Shown here: positions 34,800-43,830 of the stretch, one piece after another
Layout: each line of letters begins with the position of its first letter
Numbering within the stretch: position 1 is the stretch's first letter
From: Streptomyces lavendulae subsp. lavendulae
GTDB taxonomy: Bacteria; Actinomycetota; Actinomycetes; Streptomycetales; Streptomycetaceae
Assembly (NCBI RefSeq): GCF_002803845.1
Contig: NZ_CP024985.1
Location: 1,054,001 to 1,118,000 of the forward strand
DNA: 64,000 nucleotides
Reading direction: 5' to 3'
The notes under the pieces: generated by a model
Told to the model about the DNA's origin: nothing
Databases searched by the model: none
What the model saw: only the letters and a program-made list of their open reading frames with translations
Position numbers and translations under genes: made by a program

Positions 34800-35435
34800 T
34801 TACTGGGCTTGGCGGCCGTTCAGGGTGACGTTCCCGCTGACGGTGCCGTCGGAGCCCGAGACGGTCACCGCGTGCCGGACGCCGTCCGGGCCGAGGACCA
34901 CCGCCAGCCAGGCGCTGCCGCCGCCCTCCTGGGCGACCGGGCGCAGGCTCTCGACCTTGCCGCCGCTGACCGCTCCCGCCGCCTTCTCCGCGGCCTGGCC
35001 GATCGGCAGGGAGGGCAGCGGTGCGGGGGCGGTCTTCTGACTGCCCTTCCGGGTGCCCTTCGGGGCGCCTGCGAGGGCGTCGGCGCCGTCGCGGATCTCC
35101 GGAGCGCCCTGCCGGTGGGCCATCCGCTCCCCCTTGCCCTCGTGGGCGTGCCCGGGGCCGCCCTCGCGGCCGTGCCCGTGCCCGCCTTCGTGGCCTCCCT
35201 CGGCCCACTCGAAGCGGGGGCCCTTGCCCACCCGCTCGTGGTGGTGCCCGGCCACGGCGACCGCCGCCGCCCCGCCGCCGACGATCACCGCGGCGGCCAC
35301 GCCCGCGGCCGCCCAGCGCCCGCCCCTGCCCCGGGGGAGCACCCGGGCCAGGCGCTTGCGCCCGCCGGACCCGGCCTCGGGGGCGGACTGCCCGGACTGC
35401 TCCGACGGTTCCGACGGCGGGTAGAACTCAGACAT
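34800..35435 (-). CDS. His-rich membrane protein with PepSY-like C-terminus
   Basis: 211 residues from ATG 35435 (GAGGAG upstream). A cytoplasmic N-terminus is followed by one transmembrane helix (about 43-62: WAAAGVAAAVIVGGGAAAVAVAG). The outside part opens with a His/Gly-rich stretch including GHHHERVGKG and GGHEGGHGHG. The C-terminal half (SLPIGQAAEKAAGAVSGGKVESLRPV to VTVSGSDGTVSGNVTLNG) resembles PepSY folds. It is divergent from a two-component system, with CTGAAG repeats between. It probably senses or binds metal or modulates the kinase. Confidence 0.65.
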   Translation of the reverse strand: MSEFYPPSEPSEQSGQSAPEAGSGGRKRLARVLPRGRGGRWAAAGVAAAVIVGGGAAAVAVAGHHHERVGKGPRFEWAEGGHEGGHGHGREGGPGHAHEGKGERMAHRQGAPEIRDGADALAGAPKGTRKGSQKTAPAPLPSLPIGQAAEKAAGAVSGGKVESLRPVAQEGGGSAWLAVVLGPDGVRHAVTVSGSDGTVSGNVTLNGRQAQ

Positions 35436-35498
35436 ACCGGCACTCCTCATGCACCCGGGCACCGCACCCGGCTCGGCCCCGAGCATGCCGAGCCCTTG

Positions 35499-35535
35499 CT
35501 GAAGCTCACCTGAAGCCACCTGAAGACCTCTTCAG
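35499..35535. promoter_or_regulatory. CTGAAG repeat array, probable response-regulator operator
   Basis: CTGAAG occurs at 35499, 35510 and 35520, and its inverse CTTCAG at 35530, all about one helical turn (10-11 bp) apart. The array lies midway between the divergent His-rich protein gene and the OmpR-type regulator gene. Direct half-sites at 10-11 bp are the usual form for this regulator class. Confidence 0.6.
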
Positions 35536-35568
35536 CGACGCGGCCGGGGCGCCTGAGACCCTGTTCCC

Positions 35569-36246
35569 ATGCGCGTACTGGTGGTGGAGGACGAACGACG
35601 GCTGGCCCTGGCCCTGCAGCGCGGGCTCCAGTCGGAGGGGTTCTCGGTGGACGTGGCCCACGACGGGCTGCAGGGGCTGTGGATGGCCTCCGAGCACGAG
35701 TACGACCTCATCGTCCTCGACATCATGCTCCCCGGCCTCAACGGCTACCGGGTCTGCGCGCGGTTGCGCGCGGCGGGCCACGAGGCCGGGATCCTGATGC
35801 TCACGGCGAAGGACGGCGAGTACGACGAGGCCGAGGCGCTGGACACCGGCGCCGACGACTTCCTGTCCAAGCCCTTCTCCTACCTCGTCCTCGTCGCCCG
35901 GCTCCGCGCCCTGGGCCGGCGTACGGGCCGCCGCGGCCCGCGGACCATGACCTTCGGCGACCTCACGCTCGACCCCGCACGGCACCTCTGCTCCCGGGGC
36001 GGCACGGAGATACGGCTGACCGCCCGGGAGTTCGCGGTCCTGGAGTACCTGGCCCGCAGGCCCGGCGAGGTGGTGCCCAAGCGGGAGATCCTGGAGCAGG
36101 TCTGGGACAGCGCCTTCGACGGCGATCCGAACGTGGTCGAGGTCCACGTGAGCGCGGTGCGGCGGAAGATCGACGCGCCCTTCGGCCGCACCGCCCTGGA
36201 GACCGTGCGCGGCGCGGGCTACCGACTGGCGGCCGACGGTGGCTGA
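35569..36246 (+). CDS. OmpR/PhoB-family response regulator
   Basis: 225 residues. Receiver domain: VEDERRLALALQRGL, phospho-acceptor Asp51 in YDLIVLDIMLPGLNG, and Lys in DDFLSKPFSYLVLVARLRAL. The winged-helix domain (about 125-222) includes EIRLTAREFAVLEYLARRPGEVVPKREILEQVWD and VVEVHVSAVRRKIDAPFGRTALETVRGAGYRLA. The kinase gene overlaps by 8 bp. It probably binds the CTGAAG array upstream and controls itself and the divergent His-rich protein gene. Confidence 0.93.
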   Translation: MRVLVVEDERRLALALQRGLQSEGFSVDVAHDGLQGLWMASEHEYDLIVLDIMLPGLNGYRVCARLRAAGHEAGILMLTAKDGEYDEAEALDTGADDFLSKPFSYLVLVARLRALGRRTGRRGPRTMTFGDLTLDPARHLCSRGGTEIRLTAREFAVLEYLARRPGEVVPKREILEQVWDSAFDGDPNVVEVHVSAVRRKIDAPFGRTALETVRGAGYRLAADGG

Positions 36247-37732
36247 CGCCCTGGCCTCGGCCCTGCGCGGGCTGCGCGGCTCCGTGGCGCGGCTGCCGCG
36301 GTGGATCCCGTTGCGGCGCCTGGGGCGGCTGCGGCCCACCACCGTACGCGCCCGGGCCACCGCGGGCGCGGTCGTGGTGGTGGCGGTGGCCCTGGCCGTG
36401 GCCTCCTTCGCGCTGCTCGGGCTGCTGAGGGCCGACCTGCTGCGCAACGCCGAGCGGGACGCCGCCCAGCAGGCGCAGACCGTCGCCGGGCTCGCGGCGG
36501 CCGGGGACCTCGACCGGATGCGGCCGGCCGGGCTCGGGGCGGACTTCGTCCAGGTGGTGAACGCCCGCGGCCGGGTGTTGCGGTCCACCCCGAACCTGGC
36601 CGGGCTCCCCGCGCTCGCCCCCGTCACACCGCTGCGGCCGGGCACGTCCTTCCACACCTGGCGGGTGCGCCCGCTCGGCGGCGAGCACCGCCAGCGGGTG
36701 GTCCAGGTGACCACGCAGACGCCCCAGGGGCTGGTCGCCGTGTTCGTGGGGACCTCCCTGCGCGACGTGGACGCCGCCGACGACACGACCACCGCCGCCC
36801 TCGTGGTGGGCGGGCCGCTGTTGCTGGCCACCGTGGGGTTCGTGACCTGGCGGGTCACCGGACGCGCCCTGCGGCCCGTCGAGGCGATCCGGGCGGAGGT
36901 CGCCGAGATCGGCGACCGCGACCTGCACCGGCGGGTGCCGGTCCCGCCGACCCGCGACGAGGTGGCCCGGCTGGCCGAGACGATGAACCTCACCCTCGAC
37001 CGGCTGGAGTCCTCCGGCATCCGCCAGCGGCGCTTCATCGCGGACGCCTCGCACGAGCTGCGGAGCCCGATCACGGTGCTGCGCACCCAGCTGGAGGTGG
37101 CCCTGGCCGTCCGGGACCAGGAACTGTGGCCGGAGCTGATCGGCGGGGCGCTGGAGGACGTCGAGCGGCTCCAGCAGCTGGCCTCGGACCTCCTGCTGCT
37201 GGCCCGGATCGACGCCGCCCAGCCGGTGCCCGCGGAGCGGCTCGACCTCGGCGGGGTGGTGCGCGACGCGGTCGAGGCGCGCCTCGGCGACCGGGTCCCC
37301 GTCCGCGTCTCGCTGGCGGCGGACGTGGTGGTGGAGGGCAGCGGGCTGTGGCTGGCCCGGGTGGTCACCAACCTCCTCGACAACGCGCAGCGGTTCGCCG
37401 CCGGGCGGGTCGACCTCACGTTGCGCACGGTCGGCGGCCCCCGGGCCCGCACCGCCGTCCTGGAGGTGGCCGACGACGGGCCCGGCATCGCGCCGGAGGA
37501 CCGGGAGCGGATCTTCGAACGCTTCACCCGGCTCGACGACGCCCGCAGCCGCGACCACGGGGGCGCCGGCCTCGGCCTGGCCATCGCCCGCGACCTGACC
37601 TCGCACCACGGCGGCACCCTGACGGCCGCCGACTCCCCCGGCGGGGCCCGCCTGGTCGTCCGCCTGCCCGTGGCTCCGCCCGCCCCTGACACGGCTTTGA
37701 CGCCCGCTCCGCGGGTTCATACGGATCGCTGA
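36239..37732 (+). CDS. Sensor histidine kinase
   Basis: 497 residues from GTG 36239, overlapping the regulator gene. Two transmembrane helices (about 43-65 and 184-205) flank an extracytoplasmic domain of about 120 residues. HAMP follows, then HisKA with FIADASHELRSPITVLRTQLEVAL (phospho-His), N-box NLLDNAQRFA, and G-boxes DDGPGIAPEDRERIFERFTR and GGAGLGLAIARDL. It forms a pair with the regulator upstream. The signal may be related to the His-rich divergent protein, perhaps a metal or cell-envelope state. Confidence 0.93.
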   Translation: MADALASALRGLRGSVARLPRWIPLRRLGRLRPTTVRARATAGAVVVVAVALAVASFALLGLLRADLLRNAERDAAQQAQTVAGLAAAGDLDRMRPAGLGADFVQVVNARGRVLRSTPNLAGLPALAPVTPLRPGTSFHTWRVRPLGGEHRQRVVQVTTQTPQGLVAVFVGTSLRDVDAADDTTTAALVVGGPLLLATVGFVTWRVTGRALRPVEAIRAEVAEIGDRDLHRRVPVPPTRDEVARLAETMNLTLDRLESSGIRQRRFIADASHELRSPITVLRTQLEVALAVRDQELWPELIGGALEDVERLQQLASDLLLLARIDAAQPVPAERLDLGGVVRDAVEARLGDRVPVRVSLAADVVVEGSGLWLARVVTNLLDNAQRFAAGRVDLTLRTVGGPRARTAVLEVADDGPGIAPEDRERIFERFTRLDDARSRDHGGAGLGLAIARDLTSHHGGTLTAADSPGGARLVVRLPVAPPAPDTALTPAPRVHTDR

Positions 37733-37838
37733 CGGACGGGCCGCCCCGGCCGCCGTTGAATGGAGACGGGCTCCGGCGCGGCGCAGTGCCGCGCAGCGGG
37801 AGCGCGGACGGACGAGGGCGACAGGGGAGGAACCTGCG

Positions 37839-38357
37839 GTGCGGCGACGCGTGGTGGCGGGTGTGAGCGGGAGTACCGGAAGCCTGACGGCCCTGCACCG
37901 GGCCGCCGCCGAGGCGCGGTGGCGCGGGGCGGAGCTGTGGGTGGTGCTGGCCTGGCAGGCGCCGGGCGGGGGGCCGGGGTCCCGTACGTCCTGCGGTGGC
38001 TCCCTCGTGTACGCCGAGTGCCGGGCGGCGGCGGTGAGGCGGCTGCGGGAGGTCCTCGACGGGGCCTTCGGCGCGGCGGGCCCGGGTGTCGCCCTGGCCG
38101 CCCAGGCGGTACGGGGTACTCCCGGGGCCGCCCTGGTCGACGCCGCCCGGGACGGGGACGACCTGCTCGTGGTGGGGGCCGGTGCGCGGGGGCGGCTGCT
38201 CGGCGCGCTGCGGCCCTCGGTGGCCCGCTACTGCCTGGCCCACGCCCCCTGCCCGGTCCTGGCCGTACCGCCGAACCCGCTCCAGGCCCAACTGGACGCG
38301 CTGCACCGGCGCAACACCCTGCACGCCCCGCTCGACCCCCGGGAACTCATGCCCTGA
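37839..38357 (+). CDS. Universal stress protein (UspA family)
   Basis: 172 residues from GTG 37839, preceded by GGGAGG. The single Usp domain has VAGVSGSTGSLTALHRAAAEARWRGAELWVVLAW at the N-terminus and the ATP-binding motif LLVVGAGARGRLLGALRPSVARYCLAHAPCPVLAVPP (about 108-144, G-x2-G-x9-G pattern). The C-terminal tail of about 25 residues is extra. It is involved in stress or dormancy responses. The gene is 106 bp downstream of the kinase gene and may be read from it. Confidence 0.85.
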   Translation: MRRRVVAGVSGSTGSLTALHRAAAEARWRGAELWVVLAWQAPGGGPGSRTSCGGSLVYAECRAAAVRRLREVLDGAFGAAGPGVALAAQAVRGTPGAALVDAARDGDDLLVVGAGARGRLLGALRPSVARYCLAHAPCPVLAVPPNPLQAQLDALHRRNTLHAPLDPRELMP

Positions 38358-38694
38358 CCGACCCGCCCGGCACGGGGCCGACCCCGAACGGCGCCCACGC
38401 CGGGTCCACATCCGCTCCGGGCCGCGTCAACCCCGGGCCGGGGTCCGCCCCCGGCTCGTGTGTGCCCCGGGGCGCGGCAACCCGGCGGCCCGCAAGCGGT
38501 TTCCGGGTGGTGGGGCGGGCACCGGCCGGTTCCGGCCGTTCTGCACGTGTCGGGAGGCCGGGGGCGGGGCCGGGTCCCGGCCGGGGGCGTTCGCGGGCCG
38601 GGGTCGCCGCCGCCGACAGGTCGGCCAGATCGCGTTGCTCCGTCCCCGGGGCTGCTGTGTACTCACTCCTCCAGCTCCCCCGGACCCCGCGCCG
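38358..38694. other. Intergenic region with no recognised gene
   Basis: The first 337 bp of a 429-bp gap between the stress protein and the ABC exporter genes. Open frames here have shifted codon bias and no ribosome sites. A hairpin at 38695-38720 closes the region. Confidence 0.35.
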
Positions 38695-38720
38695 GCCCTC
38701 CCCCACGACCTGGGGAGGGC
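38695..38720 (+). terminator. Hairpin upstream of ABC exporter gene
   Basis: A 9-bp perfect stem, GCCCTCCCC with GGGGAGGGC, and an 8-nt loop. It lies 66 bp before the ABC exporter start and 338 bp after the stress-protein stop, so it may be a terminator or a leader structure. Confidence 0.45.
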
Positions 38721-38786
38721 AGCTTCGCCGTGCCGGAATCCGGACCGAACTGGCCCTGCCCGTAGGCGAGTCGAAGGAGAACCGGC

Positions 38787-40670
38787 ATGTCCGAGAAGCA
38801 GCACCGGCCCGGGAAGCAGGCCGTCCCGCCCGCCCCGCCGGAGTTCACGTTCAAGTGGGGCCGGCACAGCAAGGCCATGGAGCGGCTCTCGCTCGCGCAG
38901 ATGGCCCGGCGCGTCCCGGCCTCCCTCACCCACACCGCCCGGCTCGCGTGGGCGGTGAACCGGACGGCCTTCGTATGGCTGGTCTGCGCCCAGCTCCTCG
39001 GCGGGCTCTGCACGGCCGCCGCCCTGGCCGCCGTCTCGAAGGCCATGGGCCCCCTGCTGACCGGCGGCACCGTGGAGCAGCGCGTCTCGGCGGCGGCCTG
39101 GCCACTGGCGGCCGCCGCCGCGATGACCGCGCTCGGGGCCCTCTCCTCCATCGCGGCCGGAAGCGCGGCCCGCCGCCTGACCCCCGGCATGTCCACGATC
39201 GCCGACCTCGCCATGGTCGACGCCCACATGGACGTGGACCTCGACTGCTACGACGCCCCGGACTTCTCCGAGCGTTCCGAGGCCGCCGAGACCGGGTCGG
39301 CCCGCTCCTCGATGCTGCTCCAGGACGCCCTCGGGTTCACCAGCGGTCTGATCGACCTGCTCGCCGTGGCCTCCGTGCTGTCCGTGGTCCACCCGGTGCT
39401 GCTGCCGCTCCTGCTGCTGTCGGTGGTCCCGCGCGGGCTGGGCTCCGTACACGCGGCCCGGCTCGACCACGCCCTGCACAACGAGACGATCGCCTCCCGC
39501 AACATCCGCCACATGATGCGCTGGCACCTCACCACGCCCAAACTCGCGGACGAGCTGCGCGGCAACAGCATGCGGGCGTACGCCCACCACTGGTACGCGG
39601 CGGTCTGCGAGCGCATCGACTCCCGGATGACCGGCTCGGCCCCCCGCTACCTCGCGGTCCACCTCGTCGCCGCCTGCGCCTCCGGGCTGTTCACCGCCCT
39701 GACGTGGCTGTCGCTGGGCGGGCTCGTGGTCGGCGGGTACATGGCGCCGGGCGCCGCCGGGACGGCCATCGTCGCGATGCGGACCTCCACGGCCGCGCTG
39801 TCCTCGCTGGTCGTGTACGGGGCGGCGATGTTCCAGCACGCCCTCTACCTCGGGGACTACACCGCCTTCATCGCGCAGGCGGCCGAACGTTCGGGGCCGC
39901 GCGGCCCCCAGGCCATGGAGGCTCCCGAGAAGATCCGGCTGGAGGAGGCCGGGTACACCTACCCGGGCAAGGACGCCCCCGCGCTCGGCCCGGTGTCGCT
40001 GACCCTGAACCGGGGCGAGGTGGTCGCCGTCGTCGGGGAGAACGGGGCCGGGAAGTCCACGCTGGTCCGGCTGCTGACGGCGCTGACGGCCCCGACGGCG
40101 GGAACCGTGTCCTGGGACGGGGTGCCGACCTCCGACGCGGACCAGCGCTCGGCCTGGAGCCACGTCGGGCTCGTCACCCAGTCCTACGGGTACTGGCCGT
40201 TCTCCGCCCGCGAGAACATCACCCTCGGCCAGCCGGGTCCGCGCGGCGAGGAGGCGGTCTGGGAGGCGCTGGGGGCCGTCGGCATGAAGGAGGTCGTGGC
40301 CGGCTTCCCGCAGGGCCTCGACACCCTGCTGGCCCGTTCGCTGTGGGGCGGTCACGAACCGTCCGGCGGCCAGTGGCAGCGCCTGGCCTGCGGGCGGGCC
40401 TTCCACCGGCGCCCGGCGCTGCTGGTCATGGACGAGCCGACCTCCGCGATGGATCCGCGCGGCGAGCACCGGGTGTTCTCGGGCCTGCGTGAGACCAAGG
40501 ACGAGCGGATCACGGTGATCGTCACGCACCGCATGGAGAACTGCCGCCTGGCGGACCGGATCATCGTCCTCGACGGCGGCCGGATCAAGGAACAGGGCAG
40601 TTTCGAGCAGCTGCTGGCCGTCGAGGGCGGCACGTTCCGGGAGCTCTACGAGCTGTCACAGGACCGGTAG
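38787..40670 (+). CDS. ABC exporter, fused permease and ATPase
   Basis: 627 residues from ATG 38787 (AAGGAG upstream). The membrane domain (about 50-350) has five or six helices. The ATPase domain (about 380-620) has Walker A GENGAGKSTLVRLL, signature SGGQWQRLACGRAF, Walker B ALLVMDEPTSAMD and H-loop VIVTHR. Half-transporters of this build work as homodimers and export lipids, peptides or drugs. No precursor peptide or maturation gene is visible nearby, so the substrate is unknown. Confidence 0.92.
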   Translation: MSEKQHRPGKQAVPPAPPEFTFKWGRHSKAMERLSLAQMARRVPASLTHTARLAWAVNRTAFVWLVCAQLLGGLCTAAALAAVSKAMGPLLTGGTVEQRVSAAAWPLAAAAAMTALGALSSIAAGSAARRLTPGMSTIADLAMVDAHMDVDLDCYDAPDFSERSEAAETGSARSSMLLQDALGFTSGLIDLLAVASVLSVVHPVLLPLLLLSVVPRGLGSVHAARLDHALHNETIASRNIRHMMRWHLTTPKLADELRGNSMRAYAHHWYAAVCERIDSRMTGSAPRYLAVHLVAACASGLFTALTWLSLGGLVVGGYMAPGAAGTAIVAMRTSTAALSSLVVYGAAMFQHALYLGDYTAFIAQAAERSGPRGPQAMEAPEKIRLEEAGYTYPGKDAPALGPVSLTLNRGEVVAVVGENGAGKSTLVRLLTALTAPTAGTVSWDGVPTSDADQRSAWSHVGLVTQSYGYWPFSARENITLGQPGPRGEEAVWEALGAVGMKEVVAGFPQGLDTLLARSLWGGHEPSGGQWQRLACGRAFHRRPALLVMDEPTSAMDPRGEHRVFSGLRETKDERITVIVTHRMENCRLADRIIVLDGGRIKEQGSFEQLLAVEGGTFRELYELSQDR

Positions 40671-40701
40671 CGGAAGCCGGCCCGCCGGGCCCCGGGCGGG
40701 T

Positions 40702-40748
40702 GGGGGCCGGGGCAGACGGGGCCGGGGCGGGCGGGGGCCGGGGCGGGC
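40702..40748. repeat. GC-only tandem repeat, three 15-16 bp units
   Basis: GGGGGCCGGGGCAGAC, GGGGCCGGGGCGGGC and GGGGGCCGGGGCGGGC follow each other between the convergent ABC exporter and DoxX genes. The sequence is noncoding, may act as a structured terminator zone, and is prone to slippage. Confidence 0.6.
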
Positions 40749-40755
40749 GGGCCGT

Positions 40756-41292
40756 TCATTCCCGCCCGGCGGCCTCCGCCTCCGCCTCCGCCCGCACCCG
40801 GGCCCGGCCGGTCACCACCACGGCGGCGGCGAGGGCGCTGGCCCCGAAGGCCAGCGCCACCGTCCACGGCCGGTCGAAGTGGTGGCCGGTGGCGTGGTCG
40901 ACGGAGTAGCGGCCCGGTCCGGCGAGGCCGACGGCCGCCGCCGTGAACCCGAGGAAGGCCGGGTACTCGAATCCGCCGCTCTGGTTGAAGAACCCGGCCG
41001 GGGCGTGCACGGCCACCGCCCCCGCCATGGCCCCGGCCGCCGCGGCCCCCGCGGCCGGGGTGGCCAGCCCCAGCACCAGCAGCGCCCCGCCGCCCGCCTC
41101 CCCCAGACCGGCGGCGATCGCGCTCTGCCGGCCCGGCCGGAAGCCCATGCTCTCCATCGCGGCCGCCGTCCCCTCCAGACCCGCGCCGCCGAACCACCCG
41201 AAGAGCTTCTGCGCCCCGTGGGCGATGAGCACCGCGCCGGTGCCGGTGCGCAGTGCGAGCAGTGCGAGGTCACGGCGGTTGATGCAGGTCAT
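40756..41292 (-). CDS. DoxX-family membrane protein
   Basis: 178 residues, four transmembrane helices. DoxX signature: LALLALRTGTGAVLIAHGAQKLFGWFGG, then FRPGRQSAIAAGLGEAGGGALLVLGLATPAAG and the third and fourth helices. There is a His/Arg-rich connector (YSVDHATGHHFDRPW) before the last helix. DoxX proteins link to thiosulfate/quinone chemistry, redox stress and membrane integrity. The exact role is unresolved. Monocistronic. Confidence 0.88.
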   Translation of the reverse strand: MTCINRRDLALLALRTGTGAVLIAHGAQKLFGWFGGAGLEGTAAAMESMGFRPGRQSAIAAGLGEAGGGALLVLGLATPAAGAAAAGAMAGAVAVHAPAGFFNQSGGFEYPAFLGFTAAAVGLAGPGRYSVDHATGHHFDRPWTVALAFGASALAAAVVVTGRARVRAEAEAEAAGRE

Positions 41293-41502
41293 CAGGGTCT
41301 CCCGGTGGGTGCGCGGACGGGCGGGCGGGCACCGGGAAGGGTGCGGCCGCCCGGGGCGGTCCCGGCATACCTATCCGCTCCCGGCGCCGATGCCCCGGCG
41401 AGCGCCCGCAGATCCGCCATACGGGCCCCCGGGTGCACGGTCGGCCACGGATCGTCCGATTGACGACCCTTCATCACGCTCCGGAGACGCTAGGATCACG
41501 GT

Positions 41503-41883
41503 GTGGTCACAGCCCGTGCGCAGCACCTGCCGCCGGCCCGCCTGTCGGCGGGTCTGCTGCACCTGCTCGGGCTGGTCCTGCTGCTGCTCGGCCTGATCTG
41601 CACGCACGGCGCCCACGCGCCCGGCGCGGCGGCCCACCCGGTCGCGGCGGCCTCCGTTTCGCAGGCCTCCCCCGCCGACGGCCACGGCCCCGCCCACCCG
41701 GCGGACGAGTGCGCGCCCGTGCCGCCCCGGCAGGGTTCGGTGGTGGACTCCCCGGCCGCCCCGTCGGCGGCCGTCACCCGGTGCGCCCCCGAGGTCCGCC
41801 GTGGTCTGCCCGGGTACGACCCGTCCGGCGCGGCCGGATCCGCCCCGGTCCGTACGGCGGCTCCGCCGGTCCTGCGGGTGTAG
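41503..41883 (+). CDS. Small secreted or membrane-anchored protein (DUF6153-like)
   Basis: 126 residues from GTG 41503. A hydrophobic N-terminus LSAGLLHLLGLVLLLLGLICTHGAHA (about 14-40) acts as signal or anchor. An Ala/Pro/His-rich low-complexity domain with two Cys (ADECAP, TRCAPE) follows, resembling short DUF6153-type proteins common in Streptomyces. TAGGAT at 41491-41496 puts the likely transcription start at the GTG, so the mRNA may be leaderless. Confidence 0.6.
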   Translation: MVTARAQHLPPARLSAGLLHLLGLVLLLLGLICTHGAHAPGAAAHPVAAASVSQASPADGHGPAHPADECAPVPPRQGSVVDSPAAPSAAVTRCAPEVRRGLPGYDPSGAAGSAPVRTAAPPVLRV

Positions 41884-41994
41884 ACACCGCCGCCTTCCGT
41901 ACGGCGACCCGCGCGGCCACGGCCGCACGCCCCGGGAGCCGTACCCGGGGCGGCGCTGCCCGCGCGTCCCCACGGGCAGCGCCGCGCCCGAGGC

Positions 41995-42060
41995 CCGTAC
42001 CCCGGTCGGCCCCGTACCCGGTCGGCCCCGTACCCGGCCGACCCGTATCCGGCCGACCCC
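41995..42060. repeat. 16-bp tandem repeat, about four units
   Basis: CCGTACCCGGTCGGCC-type units start near 41995, 42012, 42028 and 42043, with small length and base changes. Intergenic, between two short secreted-protein genes. Confidence 0.6.
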
Positions 42061-42153
42061 GGTCCGCACCCCCGTCCACGCCCCGGCCCGTCCCCGCGAT
42101 CCGCCGCCGCCCCCGCCCGTACCCGGCCGGGGTGCCCGCCGCCCGGAGGAACC

Positions 42154-42603
42154 GTGTCATGCCGTTCCCGCGTACCCCCGGCCCGTCCGGGCCCGCCGTG
42201 GGCATCCGCCGTACTCGGCGCGGTGCCCGCGGTCCTGCTCCTCGCGGTCCTCGCCTGTCTCCCCCACCTCCTCGACGGCGGCGGGGCTTCCGGCGGCGTG
42301 CGGCACGAGGCCGTCTCCGCCCGGTCGTGGGCCGCTGGAGCCGTGGCGCAGTCCGGGCCGACGGCCCCTGAAGGACGGCCGCACCCGCATCCGGAGCACG
42401 GTCCCTCCTGCGCCGCCGTCCCGGGCGCGGCCCGTCCGGCTCCGGGCCCGGGACGCGACGGCGCCGGGCAGGCGCCGCACGGCCTTCCGGGCCGGGGCGC
42501 CGGAACCCGTGCCGGGCCGGCCCCGCCGACCGGGCCGGGAACCGTTCCGCGGGCCCGTTCCGGCCGCTCCGTGCTGACCAGTGTCTGTCGATGGCGGCTC
42601 TAG
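42154..42603 (+). CDS. Hypothetical small secreted protein
   Basis: 149 residues from GTG 42154, with GGAGGAA four nt upstream. One hydrophobic segment (about 18-40: AVLGAVPAVLLLAVLACLPHLL) is followed by a Pro/Gly/His-rich low-complexity tail with HPHPEHGPSC. Third-position GC is very high, which supports coding, but no domain is recognised. It is similar in style to the gene at 41503 and may be its distant paralogue. It precedes the CysK-like gene by 120 bp. Confidence 0.5.
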   Translation: MSCRSRVPPARPGPPWASAVLGAVPAVLLLAVLACLPHLLDGGGASGGVRHEAVSARSWAAGAVAQSGPTAPEGRPHPHPEHGPSCAAVPGAARPAPGPGRDGAGQAPHGLPGRGAGTRAGPAPPTGPGTVPRARSGRSVLTSVCRWRL

Positions 42604-42723
42604 TCCGCTCCCGTAGTTCCCTTCGCAACGGCTGACGCATGCCCAACGGCCGGGCCCCGCCCCGGCCCAGGTCGGCATCCCCATGAGCGACCACTCCACG
42701 CACCATCGAACGAGAGCGGAACA

Positions 42724-43830
42724 ATGCATTCTTCGGCCACCGACCTGTCCCAACCCGCCCACCCCGCCCGCACCGGCCTCTCCGGGCTGGTCGGCAACAC
42801 CCCCCTGCTGCGCGTGTCACAGCCCCTCGCCCCGCAGGGGCGCGGCTTCTGGGCGAAGCTGGAGGGCTTCAACCCCGGGGGCATCAAGGACCGCCCGGGC
42901 CTGCACATGGTCGAGCGCGCCCGCGCCCGCGGGGACCTGCTGCCGGGGGCCCGGATCATCGAGTCCACCAGCGGCACCCTGGGCCTCGGCCTGGCGCTCG
43001 CGGGAATGGTCTACGGACACCCCGTCACCCTCGTCACCGACCCCGGCCTGGAGCCGTCGATGACCCGGCTGCTGACGGCGTACGGGGCCCAGGTCGACGT
43101 CGTCCGCGAACCGCACCCCACCGGCGGCTGGCAGCAGGCCCGCCGGGACCGGGTGACCGAGCTGATGGGGCGCCATCCCGGCTCGTGGTGCCCGGACCAG
43201 TACAACAACCCGGACAACACCACGGCGTACACCCCGCTCGCCCTCGAACTGGCCCGCGAGCTGCGCCACATCGACGTCCTGGTGTGCAGCGTGGGCACCG
43301 GAGGGCACTCCGCCGGCGTCTCGCGCGTCCTGCGGCAGCTCTACCCCGACCTGACGCTGGTGGGCGTGGACACCGTGGGCTCCACCATCTTCGGGCAGCC
43401 CGCCCGGAGCCGGCTGATGCGTGGCCTGGGGTCGAGCATCTACCCCAGGAACGTGGCCTACGAGCAGTTCTCCGAGGTCCACTGGGTCGCCCCGGCCGAG
43501 GCCGTGTGGGCCTGCCGCCAGCTCGCCGCCTCCCACTACGCGGCGGGGGGCTGGAGCGTCGGCGCCGTCGCCCTCGTCGCGGGCTGGCTGGCCCGCACCC
43601 TCCCGGAGGAGACCCGGATCGCGGCGGTGTTCCCCGACGGGCCCCAGCGGTACCTCGGCACCGTGTACGACGACGACTACTGCGCCGCGCACGGCCTGCT
43701 GGACTCGCCCCCGGCCGGCGAACCCGATGTGATCGCCAGCCTGGACGAGAAGGAGGTCACGCGCTGGACCCGCTGCGCCACCGTGGTGGACCCGCTCACG
43801 CTGTGCGGGGCGGAGGGCCGGACCCGATGA
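42724..43830 (+). CDS. CysK-like PLP-dependent beta-synthase
   Basis: 368 residues from ATG 42724. Fold-type II PLP enzyme: [18 protein letters not shown] Lys55 in [18 protein letters not shown], the [18 protein letters not shown] phosphate-binding/substrate loop, and [14 protein letters not shown]. Its N-terminal motifs match cysteine synthase. The Ser/Thr positions differ enough that a special substrate is possible, as in cystathionine synthase or siderophore SbnA-type enzymes. Its stop overlaps the ATG of an MFS exporter gene (ATGA), so enzyme and exporter act together, probably to make and export a thiol or amino acid. Confidence 0.88.
   Translation: MHSSATDLSQPAHPARTGLSGLVGNTPLLRVSQPLAPQGRGFWAKLEGFNPGGIKDRPGLHMVERARARGDLLPGARIIESTSGTLGLGLALAGMVYGHPVTLVTDPGLEPSMTRLLTAYGAQVDVVREPHPTGGWQQARRDRVTELMGRHPGSWCPDQYNNPDNTTAYTPLALELARELRHIDVLVCSVGTGGHSAGVSRVLRQLYPDLTLVGVDTVGSTIFGQPARSRLMRGLGSSIYPRNVAYEQFSEVHWVAPAEAVWACRQLAASHYAAGGWSVGAVALVAGWLARTLPEETRIAAVFPDGPQRYLGTVYDDDYCAAHGLLDSPPAGEPDVIASLDEKEVTRWTRCATVVDPLTLCGAEGRTR

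Noticed and set aside
38460..38765. Possible small gene before the ABC exporter
   Set aside because: Low-complexity Gly/Pro/Arg product, no ribosome site, and overlapped by the hairpin at 38695-38720.
38787..40670. ABC exporter considered as part of a RiPP (lanthipeptide or lasso) cluster
   Set aside because: No precursor peptide, leader peptidase or modifying enzyme is visible on either side.
42683..43063. Cys-containing short frame before and inside the CysK-like gene, considered as a cysteine-responsive leader peptide
   Set aside because: It runs deep into the synthase gene out of frame and most Cys codons fall inside the gene, so it does not resemble a leader attenuator.
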